A stretch of DNA of 64,000 bases from Portunus trituberculatus (GCF_017591435.1 NC_059304.1:30807861-30871860), one strand, 5' to 3'; shown: positions 1 to 11,900, counted from the first letter of the stretch. A program made the numbers and translations. The notes: generated by a model from the letters alone, not told the origin.

Positions 1-149
1 GTGAATATACATGTGCATATATAGATGTAAATATGTACATATACATGTGCATTTAAATGAAGGATAAATAAACTGTGATTCAAGTGAAAGTTGCCTGAAG
101 GTAGATTTTTTTTTTTTGGCATAGTAATTACTTAATACATCAAATTATA

Positions 150-646
<497 letters not shown>

Positions 647-659
647 CCACCAGAATAGT

Positions 660-1865
660 TAACATGCTGTCTGAGCTGAATTTAACGCCACTTGTTGATA
701 GAATCTACACGAACGTCACATACTTCAGTATCAAGTGTCTGCGCTCTCCCCATCTTGCTCCTCACTACTCCTGTGTCATCCGAGCAGCACTCGCCCTGGC
801 GGACGTACCCTTGTCCGCACGGTCTGTGCTGACTTCCAGCGGCTCGCCATTGATGTTCCTGCAGCCGAGGTTGTCCTTGGTGTGCCACCCTGGCGAGTAC
901 CTAATCCACTTGTCTCCTTCACTCCTACATATAAGACGGACCATCCCCTCCTGCAGAAACAACTGGCCCTGAAGACCATCGCCAGCGTGTCTGCCTTGGT
1001 TCCCACTGCACACCACCTATACGTGGACGGTTCACTGCAGGCAGACGGGACTGCAGCCTGTGCCGTGTTCTCCCCTACTGTGGAGCCCCCAGGTGGGGAT
1101 GGGTGGGTTGGCCGTCGTTTACCCAACGCGTCGAGTTCCACCTACTGTGAGCTCAATGGCCTATTGGACGCTGTTACCATCCTTACTGAGAGGGGACTGG
1201 ACGGGGTGATCGTCTGTGACTCTAAGTCTGCCCTTCACGCCCTTTCATCTCCAAGACCTGCGAGACATATTGTGTCGGCTGGCCACTGCCCGTGACAGTG
1301 CTTTAGTTGTGTCCTTCCTATGGGTGCCGTCTCACGTGGGACTCACGGCTAATGATACTGTGGACGGTCTTGCTAAGGCTGTGTGTGGTCTCCCCTTGCC
1401 TGCAGTGCGTGCCGCGCCCTCCTTACGGTGCTACAGAAATACACTGTTTTCTGCTGTTAATGCCCTGACAGTGAATCGTAGGAACACCGAGCGTGCTGAT
1501 AGTGTATCCATACAGCATTATGACAACTTCATTGACACCACGCACAAATATCGCCGCCACGGACTCATGGTCCGCAGACACAATGTCATAAGTGCTAGGC
1601 TTAGATTAGGTTACCGACCAGTGTGGCAGGTTTCCCAGGCTGAGGATGTGCCTCACTATTCCACCTGTAAGTTGTGTCACCTTGCCAACGCCAATACCCT
1701 CGAACATTATTGTCTCGCGTGCCCCACAGTGAGAAACTTGCTACCACAAGGGCAGGATTTAATATCTGTATGTAAATATCTCCTTCTGAATGATAACTTG
1801 GATTTGATGCTCATGAGACATCAATATTTTGGTGGTTACTAAATGTAAATATTTAAGTTTTCTAA

Positions 1866-1919
<54 letters not shown>

Positions 1920-1990
1920 TGGATTCCAGTGTCCTGCGAGACATGTTTACTGTTACAAATGTGAATATTTCAGTTTTCTACTTTGCGCGC

Positions 1991-2021
<31 letters not shown>

Positions 2022-2125
2022 TTTATTTTTTTGGATTCCAATGTGTCCTGTGAGACACGCTTACACTGTATACATTAATGTATATTTTGGTTTGCCGCCA
2101 TATGGGCGTAATAAATTTATCAAAT

Positions 2126-2130
<5 letters not shown>
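660..2130 (+). mobile_element. 5'-truncated I-type non-LTR retrotransposon
   Basis: Plus-strand fragment holding the end of ORF2 and a 3' UTR. It starts abruptly after a CT tract, as expected for 5' truncation. The 3' UTR (1843-2130) carries (GT)n at 1868-1918 and a GC/GT tract at about 1985-2022. It includes a partial tandem duplication: TGGATTCCA.TGT followed by GAGACA.G at about 1920 and again at about 2033. The element ends in AATAAATTTATCAAATCAAAT and runs directly into another CT tract. The RNase H plus C-terminal Cys/His layout is known for the I and Jockey groups; the exact clade is not assigned. Confidence 0.85.
664..1842 (+). pseudogene. ORF2 C-terminal part: RNase H and Cys/His tail
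   Basis: RNase H acts on RNA-DNA hybrids during target-primed reverse transcription. Visible motifs: YVDGSLQADGTA (first Asp), the Glu in CELNGL, and CDSKSALHAL (third acidic residue) in the frame of 735-1295. Then FLWVPSHVGL and NDTVDGLAK (last His/Asp block) follow in the frame of 1216-1842. A C-terminal CKLC...EHYCLAC cluster, like the zinc-binding tail of I-type ORF2, lies near 1665-1725. The reading moves between frames at about 780-800 and 1235-1260, so at least two indels break it. The catalytic reverse transcriptase motifs are missing. The protein is non-functional as written. Confidence 0.85.
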
Positions 2131-2173
<43 letters not shown>

Positions 2174-2190
2174 AAAGCTATACATTTCTT

Positions 2191-2248
<58 letters not shown>
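2131..2248. repeat. CT tracts with the same spacer motif
   Basis: Two (CT)n tracts (2131-2172, 2196-2248) flank a spacer containing AGCTATACATTTCTTAATT. This nearly equals the spacer at 513-535 on the other side of the I-type element, so the same compound satellite exists on both flanks. Confidence 0.9.
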
Positions 2249-2250
<2 letters not shown>

Positions 2251-2601
2251 ATAGTTTTTATTTAGAATGATGTGTGATTTCATATCACTGTGCGTTGGAA
2301 AACCATCAATCACTGAAATTTTACTTCACTATATAAGGCGTTTTCAGTAGCACTTTGCAAAAGGCGAACGGTCTATAAGTGCTAGCTTTTGGAGCGAACG
2401 CATCTACTGAAAACGATAGTAACACTGCCAGACGAATGTCCATCGTCGCCCGACGGAAAAACTATTGTACTCTTTAGTCGCAGCCCGCTGCCCGCAGGAT
2501 CACGCCAAGCTGAGACGTATAGCCTCATTCCACCGTAATATTAAGATATTATTATGGGAATGGGATAATTGAATGCAAGGCTCAAATAAAACATTACACA
2601 T

Positions 2602-2740
2602 TTAATTTCTGCAGGGAATATTTTCTGACGGCCCTGGTACATGCGACAGAGGCTGAATGCACATGTCCAAATGATTTTTGTAGCACAGATCTGCGTCTAC
2701 CTTGTTCAAAAACATCTTGTCACAGACGTCACAGGTAAAT
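2602..2740 (-). other. Putative exon with C2HC zinc-finger-like motif, copy 1
   Basis: On the minus strand a pyrimidine tract and a TTAACAG acceptor precede an open frame at 2740. It begins RFTCDVCDKMF and contains NKVDADLCYKNHLDMC. The spacing is C-x2-C-x16-H-x3-C, close to a C2HC zinc finger. The frame then diverges from the other copy and stops at 2602. The family is not recognised. It may be a terminal exon of a captured or degraded host gene; no start codon or upstream gene body is visible. Confidence 0.4.
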
Positions 2741-2929
2741 CTGTTAAGTGTAAAAAAAACTTTTGGTAATTCTTTATAACAAGTCTGTCCCTCCCTTCCC
2801 CTCCATCCCCCAAACAAGCTTGGGGGCCTGTGGGGAATCGGGGGTTTTGGTGGGGAAAAAAACGCAATATGAGCATTAAAAAAAAAAAAAAAATTACGGA
2901 AATTTTCAATAATATTTCAAGTTTTTCCA

Positions 2930-3165
2930 ACCTAATCTAACCAAGTATAACCTAATTTCTAATATAACCTAACTGGACCCCGCCTGCTAGGGCATTAAAC
3001 TAACCTAATGTAACTTAGCCCCTCGTGGACCCCTCCGCTAGGGCATTAACCTAATTTAAGCTAACCTAACCTAATTGTGGGGGCTGCGTCTCCCCTGGAT
3101 CCTTCCCCAACCACGCTAAGGCATTAACCTATCATAACCTAACCTAAGCTATCCTATACGGAGGA
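2930..3165. repeat. Degenerate CCTAA (TTAGG-type) repeats
   Basis: Many TAACCTAA-like units are interspersed with short GC-rich lines such as CGCTAGGGCATTAA. They resemble the arthropod telomere motif but are too degenerate and dispersed to be a telomere. Confidence 0.7.
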
Positions 3166-4244
3166 GAGGCGCAGCCTCCAGTGAACCCCCCGTTAGGATG
3201 TTAACCTAGTTTTAACAAGGAACCTAAAAAATGATAACCTTATGCCTCTCGAATGGCAGCGCGTGATTGGAAGGATTAGCTCTATAGATACACCATGAAA
3301 TCCTTATATGCCGCTAACCACAAATCCCTGTTTATACCCACAAATCTGTTATAAACAATTGAAAATCATTTCAGTGTTTACTCTTGACTGGTGCTGAGCT
3401 CGCTGGACTTAGAAACTGACGGCCAAACTAGACGCTTGCGGCTCAGTTATTTTATGTTTACGGCAAGGTCACCAAGCCTTCTACATATGTGAGTTTCGTG
3501 TTTGTACGTGAAACGGACCTTTAAAAAGATTAACTAAATTGTTTTATAATACATGAGCGCCTATGGCGGTGTTGAGACCAAATAATAGAGGTGAATAGAG
3601 CCCTTAAGATCCCAGGTATCACTTCCCCTGTCACATTTTCCTACTTTATAAGGTATTACAGGTAATATACCCAGTATCCATTGATACACAATATGCCAAA
3701 TAAGCCGCTATACCACTAGTGATTGCTTGTCATTCAGTAGTTACATTGGCAGAGACATTTTTGTTGTGGATCCCCTCAAATTATTGCACTGTCAGAGGCC
3801 ATGATGTTGTGTGTTCGTTCGCCCAAAGTTTTCAGAGCACCACCATTAAAAAATATACCCAAATCTTCCGCAATATTGCTATAACCTTATGTCATTATCA
3901 AGTAACAGTGCAAATATCCCATCATATTTATATTTTACAATTAATGTGCTTAGATAATGAGTAACATACGAGATTCTCACATAACTGAAAATCCAAGTCG
4001 GAGTCACAAGCTTTGAAATGAGTAGCGTGAACAAGCTTAGTGTGAACCGTGGTCCATCCAGAGTGCCTAGTCCCAGATGTCTCGAGAGTGCAAGACTCTG
4101 TTTTCATTTAATTCAAACTGCAAGGAGAATTCTTATGAATTTCAATATCAGTAAACCGTTACTAAATGTATTTCCTTTACATGATAATACTTATCATATC
4201 TTCATGCTCCTCATAATAGTATATTTTATTGATTTAAAACTTAC

Positions 4245-4363
4245 AGAGTTGGTAACTCGTCTCACAGCCAATGCACTGAATGCACATGTCCAAATGATTT
4301 TTGTAGCACAGATCTACGTCTACCTTGTTCAAAAACATCTTGTCACAGACGTCATAGGCAAAT
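4245..4363 (-). other. Putative Cys/His exon, copy 2, with both splice sites
   Basis: Minus-strand acceptor (T-rich tract then TTAATAG) at 4364 and donor CTCT|GTAAGT at 4245/4244 bound a 119 bp open exon. It encodes the same motif as copy 1, but the first Cys is Tyr (AYDVCDKMF). The 3' half adds CIQCIGCETSYQ. A third, partial copy of its 3' end with the same GTAAGT donor lies at about 5686-5708. The open frame and consensus splice sites support an exon that travelled with the tandem duplication. The changed Cys suggests at least one copy is not under full constraint. Confidence 0.45.
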
Positions 4364-4494
4364 CTATTAAGGGCAAAAAAAGTGTTGGTAATTCTTTATA
4401 ACAAGTCTGTCCCTCCCTTCCCCTCCATCCCCCCCACTCCCCCACAGAAAGCCGAAATATGGGCATCCAAAAAACTCTGGACACCCCTGCTAGG

Positions 4495-4615
4495 GTATTA
4501 ACCTAACTTAACCTAACCTAGCCTAATGTAACCTAATCATGTGGGCTGCGCCTTTCCTGGACCCCCCTACGCTAGGGCATTAAATTAACATAACATAACC
4601 TAAGCTAATCTATAC
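4495..4615. repeat. Degenerate CCTAA repeats, second block
   Basis: This is the duplicated counterpart of the block at 2930-3165 and includes ACTTAACCTAACCTAGCC. Confidence 0.7.
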
Positions 4616-5839
4616 GGGGAGGAGCACAGTCCCCCCGTGGACTTTCGTTTAACGCTAGGGCTTTACCTAAAACGTACCATAACAAGCTAACAAGGGATCT
4701 AAAATATGATAACGTTATGCTTCTCGAGTGGCAGCGAGTGATTGGAGGGATTAGCTCTATAGATACCATGAAATCCTTATACGCAACTACCCACAAATCC
4801 CTGTTTATACCCACAAATCTCTGTAATAAACAACGGAAAATCATTTCAGTGTTTACTCTTGACTGGTGCGAGCTCGCTGGACTTAGAAAAATTCCAACTT
4901 CGCCGAACTCTCAAGTGATATATTGCGGCCAAACTAGACGTGTGCACCTTAATCTTTTTATGTTCATGGCAAGGTTACCAAGCCTTCTACATATGTGAGT
5001 TTCGTGTTTGTACTTGACATGAACCTTTTATAAAGATTAACCAAATTGTTTTATAATACGTGAGCACCTTAGACGGTATTGAGACCAAAATTAATAATAG
5101 AGGTGGATAGAGATTAATACAGAATATGCCAGATAAGACGTTACACAACTAGTGACTGCTTGTCATTCAGTAGTTACATTGGCCGAGACATTTTTGCTGC
5201 ACATTCCTTCAAATTGTTGCATTGGTCACAGAGGCCGTGATGTTGTGTGTTCATTCGCCCAAAGTTTTCGGAGCACCACCATTAAAGAAATATACCCAAA
5301 TCTTCCGCAATAGTATTGCTATAACCATATGTCATTATCAAGCAACACTGCAAATATCCTGTCATCTTTATATTTTACAAGTACTTTGCCTAGATAATGC
5401 CTAACCTACAAAAGGCTCACATAACTGGAAGACAAAGGCGGAGTCACATGCTTTGAAATACGTAGCATGAGCTAGGATGCACCCAGCCCCAGCCAGAGTG
5501 AGTAGTCCCAGATGTCTCGAGAGTGCAAGACTCTATTTTCATTTCATTCAAACTGCAAGGAGAATTCTTATGAATTTCAATATCAGTAAACAGTTACTTA
5601 ATTCATTTCCTTTACATAATAGTACTTATCATATCTTCATGTTCCTCATGATAGTATTTTTTTATTGATTTATAACTTACAAAGTTGGCCACTCGTCTCA
5701 CAGCCAATCAGCGTCAGTGTTCACTATCACATGACTCTGAGGACCGAACAGAAGTGAACACCCTCGAAAGGCCTGTGTGAGTGAATGGTGTTGGAGCGTT
5801 TGACTTCCGTAAGTGCTACTGAAAACGCCTATTAATGTT

Positions 5840-6284
5840 TTGTGTATAAGTTGCGATCGCAAGCTCCACCCAGTGGCTTAATTTTTTTAGTACACCAGGA
5901 TAGCTAGGCGCACAGCGTCTCCTTCAATATGACCTCTTTGGTGGCTCCATATATATGACGTCAAATCAGCTGAGTGGAGCAGCTATGAAGAGGGAGCTGG
6001 GAATCGAGGCGAGCATGCAGGACGGTTTCTTTGAAAAAGTGCCGAATAAAGCTCACTCAACACCAAAGATTTTAGTGCCCTGGCAATGCAGCTGCCACAC
6101 TTGTAGGATATAAAATATCAACGTACATGAACTCCAGTGGCCTGAATAAGGTATATTCAACACAAGATCAAGGCATTTATAATCCCTGCTCCACTCCTAT
6201 TGGCTCATCCATTAGCCAATCACAGCTGGAGTATCCACCTAGCCGCCAATTGAGTTGCTTCCGGTCGCGGCACATTCGGTTAGC
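5840..6284. other. No recognisable gene
   Basis: Mixed-composition sequence with frequent in-frame stops in all frames. I see no repeat family or RNA gene that I can name. Confidence 0.6.
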
Positions 6285-7062
<778 letters not shown>

Positions 7063-7094
7063 CATCTGCAGCAAAAACGCAACGCTACCAACGT

Positions 7095-7262
7095 GCCAGC
7101 GCTGCTAACGCTATCCTCACTACTCAGCATCGCCACAACAATATTGTTGATGCTCCCAGCCTCCCTACATTTAAATCCAGATTGCAATCTTTTTTAGGCG
7201 CAGAATTGGTCTCCTCATTTTACGTTTATCCCTTGATATTTTCAGGCTTTATTTTTCTATGA
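7095..7262 (+). pseudogene. Possible CR1-like RT C-terminal tail
   Basis: One plus-strand frame reads NNIVDAPSLPTFKSRLQSFL and stops near 7243. This matches the usual C-terminal signature of CR1/Jockey-type reverse transcriptases, which have a Val-x-x-x-x-Ser-Leu-x-x-Phe-Lys motif near their ends. No catalytic part is nearby, so it is a short relic, and the match rests on one motif. Confidence 0.3.
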
Positions 7263-7428
7263 ATGATACACTCAACATGTACGAGTAGTGCTGCCCGTGT
7301 ACTTGACTGGAGTATCTGTCTTGAACTCATGGGCCTGTCCCTCGATTGTCCAGTCTGGCTGGACCTAGGGTGGCAAGGCCCTACCAGGTGAGTTGAACAG
7401 TTGAGTTGATCACACTTCCTAATAGTGT

Positions 7429-7433
<5 letters not shown>

Positions 7434-7485
<52 letters not shown>
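7434..7485. repeat. (GA)n microsatellite
   Basis: Pure GA tract abutting the 3' end of the minus-strand I-type element. Confidence 0.95.
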
Positions 7486-7486
<1 letters not shown>

Positions 7487-7490
<4 letters not shown>

Positions 7491-9660
7491 ATTGATTGAT
7501 TAATAACTTTATTGTTGTAGAAGTGTATACAACAAGGTAGGGAGTCGGGTCATGCCGACCACCCCCTAAACATGGGATTTAAGAGTGCGTCAGGAGGCGA
7601 AGGTGAAGCACGTCCTGCCACGCCTCTGGCACCACAGCGTCCTACTCTCCCGCACCCCCAACCTGGGAGAGCGATACCTGCTGGTGCACCCAAGCGAGCC
7701 CCTAGGTCACAGCGGCGAGCTTGGCTTGCACCTGGTCCAGTGTCCGAGCAGCCATGGGTACCCACTCCTCATCCGTGTCCATGTCATCCAATACCAGGTC
7801 CGCCTCTACAGAGGGTGACCCAGACCACGGAGGCGTGCAGTCCGGCACAGACAGGGGCTGGGCCGGGGCCGGCTGGAGCGGTGGCTATATTGGAGCCGGT
7901 GGCTGGACTCGCTGGGGCCAAGAACTAGCCGGCACACCCTGGGGCTGGCTATTAGAGGCAGACTGGGGCGAAGGATGAACTGGGACAGACACTGGCTGGG
8001 GCCGCGGGCTGGCTGGCGCACTCTGGGGCTTGTTACCTGGAGCAGGCTGGACAGTAGCAGATACTGGTTGGGGCCGGGGGCTGGCCGGCACACTCTGGGG
8101 CTTGTTATCTAGGGCAGGCTGGACAGTAGCAGACACTGGTTGGGACCGGGGTCTGGTTCTTGCGGGCAGGTTGGGGCGCGGGCTGGACAGGGGCGGGTAC
8201 TGGCTGGAGCGGTGGGCTCGCTGCGTCCCGCTGTCGCTTGAAGGCAGTGACCCTAACACGCAAGTCCCTGACCTCGGCCCGGATCCCCAGCAGGAGCTGC
8301 ACCACGTCCTGGAGGATCGCAGGCACGCCAGACTGCGATGCGGGGGCTGCATCTTCAGCCCCTACCACAGCGGCATAGTAAGGGGCATTCCTGCGTGGCA
8401 CAGGGACAGGTGGCCGTGTGGCAGGGACGGGAGGGTGAGCTGCCCCAGACTAGGCTGGGGCAGCTGTGCTGAGCAGGGGCGGAAATGCTGATGGCTGAGC
8501 GACTGGCAGAGGCAGAGCAGGGAAGTCGGACCAGGACGGGGCACCATTTGCCCAAGCATTGTGTTGCGGAGCTGGGGCGGGCCGAAAAACTACCCTGGAG
8601 GGGCCGACAGTGCTGCCGGGGGTCTGTGGCTCCCTGACGGGCCTGGGCCGAGCAGGGTAGCAGCACGAAGAGACGTTGTGGTCGCCCCCACAGTTGCAAC
8701 ACAGCGGGACGACTCTGGTGTCAGCACGTATCTTCTCCAGGCAGCGGGAGGAAAGATGACTCCCAGAACAGTACCTGCAGCGCGGCGCCGACTTACACTT
8801 CCAGCTCTGATGCCCGAACCGACAGCAGTGGCCGCACAGGTCAGGCTCAGGGTGTACAGGCCCACGTGGAAGCGGCCCAGGCCGTGGAGGTGCATCGAGC
8901 TGGGCACGGCCCCTTCAACGAGGCCCAGGAGCTGAGGGTGGGGCTCACCTGCGACGACGCGCCTCTTGAGCCAAAGGAAAGTCTCTGGCGTGGAGAGAAG
9001 GTCAACATTGATGGTGGTAGACACGCCATGAACGATGACCATCTGCTGCCGGGCGTCAGGGTCCACTGGGGTCATGGTGAGGCCGAGGAAGCCCTCCTTC
9101 ACCAACATGTTGTATGCTGGTGACCGAGGGTTGACCGTCAGGTACGGCCTGCGCCTACCCTCCTTCATGAGTGGCTCCAAGAACGGGTGTTGTTTGAGCA
9201 GCGCCAGGAACCACTCGTAGAGTTGGGCCAGAGTCTTGCCGTGCCCCTCGGAAAACCTCACACGGCAACGGGAAGCACCTGGCTGAGGCGAGGAAGCACG
9301 AGAGGCGGCGACGGTATCCATGACAAGGGTGGCGAGTCCATAGAGGCGGAGGCAGCAGCGAGGGTGCAGGGGTTGACCCTTTGTCTGGTCAGGTCAGGGG
9401 AGGCCATGCGGTCAGCGGCGGCGGGGAGACAAAGCTTCTCCACTCCACCAACAGGAAGTTTTACCCTTTTAACATGAATAATGGTCTCCCTTGACTGACC
9501 TGCCAGAAGACAGGTGTCCTGGCTATCCACAGGAGAGGCCGTGAAGGTCTGCTCCTCAGAGAGGACCTCAACACTTCTTTTCTTTGTAGGGGCTTTGTTC
9601 ATACAGAACAGAGCGAGGAAAATAGACACCCGCCAGCCACGGGTCGTGGGTGTTAACCAA
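7487..9660 (-). mobile_element. I-type element carrying ORF1 only
   Basis: A GC-rich minus-strand unit. It begins near 9660, where it abruptly leaves an ORF2-derived sequence. It encodes a gag-like ORF1 (9602 to about 7702), then a ~200 bp 3' UTR, and ends in AATAAAG followed by TTATTAATCAATCAATCA at 7489-7506. This TCAA-rich tail resembles that of the I-type element ending at 2130. No ORF2 lies between ORF1 and the tail. The unit is therefore either an internally deleted copy or a true ORF1-only element that would need its reverse transcriptase from elsewhere. Confidence 0.7.
7702..9602 (-). pseudogene. ORF1 (gag-like) with three CCHC zinc knuckles
   Basis: ORF1 proteins of I/Jockey elements bind element RNA. 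The start ATG at 9602 opens with MNKAPTKKRSVEV. After a frameshift near 9320-9350 the core continues (PYLTVNPRSPAYNML, then VHGVSTTINVDLLS). A second shift near 8870 brings in three knuckles at about 8655-8815: CGHCCRFGHQSWKC, CRYCSGSHLSSRC and CCNCGGDHNVSSCC. A Pro/Gln/Ser-rich tail follows with repeats of about 24 residues (NKPQS-PASPRPQPVSATVQP; DNA period 72 bp near 8020-8150). The frame ends ...DDMDTDEEWVPMAARTLDQV with a stop near 7702. Two or more frameshifts break it. Confidence 0.75.
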
Positions 9661-9725
9661 GGACAGTCGACGTATGCGATGCAAGTAAGGAGTATGGTGT
9701 GGCCCAGGCGGAGGCGGGCAAAAGA

Positions 9726-9727
<2 letters not shown>
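9661..9727 (-). pseudogene. I-type ORF2 C-terminal scrap
   Basis: Encodes ARLRLGHTILLTCIAYVDC. This is the start of the same C-terminal region seen at 10205 (+) and 10930 (-). It is cut by the ORF1-only unit on one side and by a TA array on the other. Confidence 0.7.

Positions 9728-9796
<69 letters not shown>
9728..9796. repeat. (TA)n microsatellite
   Basis: Pure TA tract at a repeat boundary: I-type ORF2 scrap on the left, the 440 bp direct repeat on the right. Confidence 0.95.
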
Positions 9797-9800
<4 letters not shown>

Positions 9801-10236
9801 GTTTTATTTGCCTTATAAGTTCATAACCACGAGAGAATGCAGGAAAAAATAGGGGGTGAGGGGGGGGTGAAGCATGATAGAAATTTTAAGTTACTCCTAA
9901 CAACGTTTTCTATGAAAGTACTCGCTTTCAACAGATGGCAGCACTGTCGCTGTCCTCCAAACTTTAACCCACACCAAAACTTCCTCTCTGTATATTCCTT
10001 GGTGTTAACCAAGGATTCTAGGGAGGATATACGGGTTCAATGGGCGGGCTGGAGGAATTGATTAGGGAACCTCACTTCTAACAGATGGCGCGCGGGTCGC
10101 AGGTAGTAAGGGGGTGAGGGATGAGGGGGGTCCATCAGCGGGGGAAGATGAGCGCCGTTACAAGATTCAAAGAGTCAGTCAGTCACGGGAAGGAGCGCAA
10201 GGCACATCAACCATTGCCCGCCTCCACTTGGGCCAC
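9797..10236 (+). repeat. 440 bp dispersed repeat, copy 1
   Basis: Nearly identical to 12793-13236. Both start ACATGTTTTATTTGCC directly after a TA array and end ...GGGCCAC. Here the sequence runs on into I-type ORF2 C-terminal coding, so at least the last ~40 bp belong to that element. No open frame is convincing. Confidence 0.9.
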
Positions 10237-10560
10237 ACCATGCTCAGTGCTCACTTGCACCACCTACGTCTGTCTTGTGACCCCTTCTGCCCTTGGTGTA
10301 GGACTACCCCTGAGTCCATGGAACATTTCCTGCTTCAATGCCCACGTCTCCTCTCTCAATATACTGCATTACGCTCCCGGCTCTCCGCCCTGGCCATCAC
10401 AACACTCAACCTGCCCACCCTTCTGGCGGCCTCAGGCGTCCACCTCTCCTGGCAACCCTGCTGTCCTTCGCCTTACTTGTGCCTTCTTGAGGAAGACCGG
10501 CCAGCTACCACGCCTGTGATACCCACACAGGACTACCCCAGGGCTCATAAGGATCCATAG
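10205..10560 (+). pseudogene. I-type ORF2 C-terminal Cys/His region
   Basis: Open frame with TIARLHLGHTM, then CPWCRTTPESMEHFLLQC (a C-x2-C...H...C cluster of the ORF2 tail) and TLLAASGVH. The cluster is typical after RNase H in I/Jockey ORF2. The upstream reverse transcriptase and RNase H are absent. It pairs with an inverted copy immediately downstream. Confidence 0.8.
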
Positions 10561-10569
10561 ATCTTCATG

Positions 10570-10929
10570 GCCTCTTTTGGATTCTTATGAGCCCTGGGAT
10601 AGTCCTGTGTGGGTATCACAGGCGTGGTAGCTGGCCGGTCTTCCTCAAGAAGGCACAAGTAAGGCGAAGGACAGCAGGTTGCCAGGAGTGATGTACGCCT
10701 GAGGCTGCCAAGAGGGTGGGCAGGTCGAGTGTTGTGATGACCAGGGCGGAGAGCCGGGAGCGTAATGCAGTATGTTGAGAGAGGAGGCGTGGGTATTGAA
10801 GCAGGAAATGTTCCATGGCCTCAGAGGTAGTCCTACACCAAGGGCAGAAGTGGTCACGAGACAGTCGACGTATGCGATGCAAGTAAGGAGTATGGTGTGT
10901 CCCAGGCCCAGGCGGAGGAGGGCAGAAAA

Positions 10930-10930
<1 letters not shown>
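10570..10930 (-). pseudogene. Inverted copy of the ORF2 C-terminal region
   Basis: The minus strand encodes FCPWCRTTSEAMEHFLLQ, TLLAASGVHHSWQ and LTCAFLRKTGQL. Together with 10205-10560 it forms a tail-to-tail inverted repeat with arms of about 350 bp and a centre of only about 30 bp near 10550-10575. It starts at the TA array at 10932. Confidence 0.8.

Positions 10931-10931
<1 letters not shown>

Positions 10932-11010
<79 letters not shown>
10932..11010. repeat. (TA)n microsatellite
   Basis: TA tract joined to the 5' side of the minus-strand ORF2 fragment. The 9728 array sits at the same point of the same fragment, so the array may be part of the repeat unit. Confidence 0.95.
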
Positions 11011-11013
<3 letters not shown>

Positions 11014-11251
11014 GAGGGCCACCGCATTATTTCCCCTTTATTTAATTATATTATATGTGTAGCCTCTGGCCCAGGCGCGGGTTGTCGCTGTTCCGCTGTG
11101 CAGCCACCCACCCTCTCTTTGTCTCCACCATTTTGTGTGCCTGCGAGCTTCACATCAGTCTCAAGGTAGCCTTCAGCGGAGATAGACACGCACTCTCGTC
11201 GGTCTGGCACAGTGTTAGGGAGATTCGTGTTGCTGGGCTTCTCTTGTTGCT

Positions 11252-11900
11252 CATTAGTCATCGGTCTGGGAGTTGTGCCCTCCTGTTGAGTAGCTGGCTT
11301 GTTACTCGGTAGACCGTGGCTGTGTAGAACAACGGGCTTGTTGTTCTGAGAAAGTGTGGCCGTTTGGGGCTGCATTTCTAGTGCGTTCGTCCACTCGGGT
11401 GTGGCGACGCGGAGAGACACGCTTTGTCTCGTCCTGTTTTTGCTGTTGTGGTGGCCGTGGTCACCAGTGTGTTTGGTGGGCGGCTGTGTGCCCCCACCAT
11501 CTGTTGTGTAGTATCAATAGTATACTGTTTACAGTACCGGCCAGTCTTCAGCGGAGTTAACACGTACGTTCTCGGCACAGGAAGAGACACGTGTGACTGG
11601 ACTGTGCTTTACAAGTACTCATTAGTCATGGGTCTGGGAGTTGTGCCCTCCCTTGAGTAGCTGGCTTGCTACTGGGTAGACCGTGACTGTTAGAGCAACG
11701 GGCTTGTTGCTCTGGGAGAGGTGTAGTAGGTTTGGCTGCACTTCTGTTTTGCGTCCGTCCTGTAGTGTGGCGGCAACGCGTGGGAGAGACGCGGCATTGT
11801 CTCGTCCTGTTTGTTTGCTGGTGGCCGTGGTCACCAGTGGGGTTTGGTGGGTGGCTGTGTGCCCCCACCATCTTTTGTATAGTTTCAGTAGTATACTGTA
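11252..11900. repeat. Two tandem copies, period 368 bp
   Basis: CATTAGTCAT...GGTCTGGGAG at 11252 recurs at 11620. Both units carry TGTGCCCCCACCATC, GGTGGCCGTGGTCACCAG, and a GTAGACCGTG block. No open frame is shared. It may be part of a retroelement LTR or untranslated region, but I cannot name the family. Confidence 0.85.

Larger units (their letters stand above)
2655..5705. repeat. Tandem segmental duplication, period about 1.45-1.6 kb
   Basis: Segment 2655-3600 reappears at about 4275-5100, and 3690-4260 reappears at about 5125-5700, in the same order and orientation. Shared landmarks are the Cys/His exon, the run CTGTCCCTCCCTTCCCCTCC, degenerate CCTAA blocks, and GATTAGCTCTATAGATA. Copies differ by scattered substitutions and small indels, so the duplication is old. 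Confidence 0.85.
2334..5834. mobile_element. Candidate DNA transposon bounded by inverted ends
   Basis: The left end has GGCGTTTTCAGTAGCACTT (2337-2355). The right end has its reverse complement at about 5813-5831. A second inverted copy of the core, CTACTGAAAACG, occurs inside the left end at about 2404-2415. GGAGCG motifs sit beside both ends (about 2392 and 5793). The flanks, ACTATATAA on the left and TATTAATG on the right, give no clear target duplication. No transposase is recognisable, so this would be a non-autonomous element that has captured other DNA. An ordinary inverted repeat is the alternative. Confidence 0.45.

Noticed and set aside
2930..3165. Telomere array
   Set aside because: Units are too degenerate and interspersed with other sequence.
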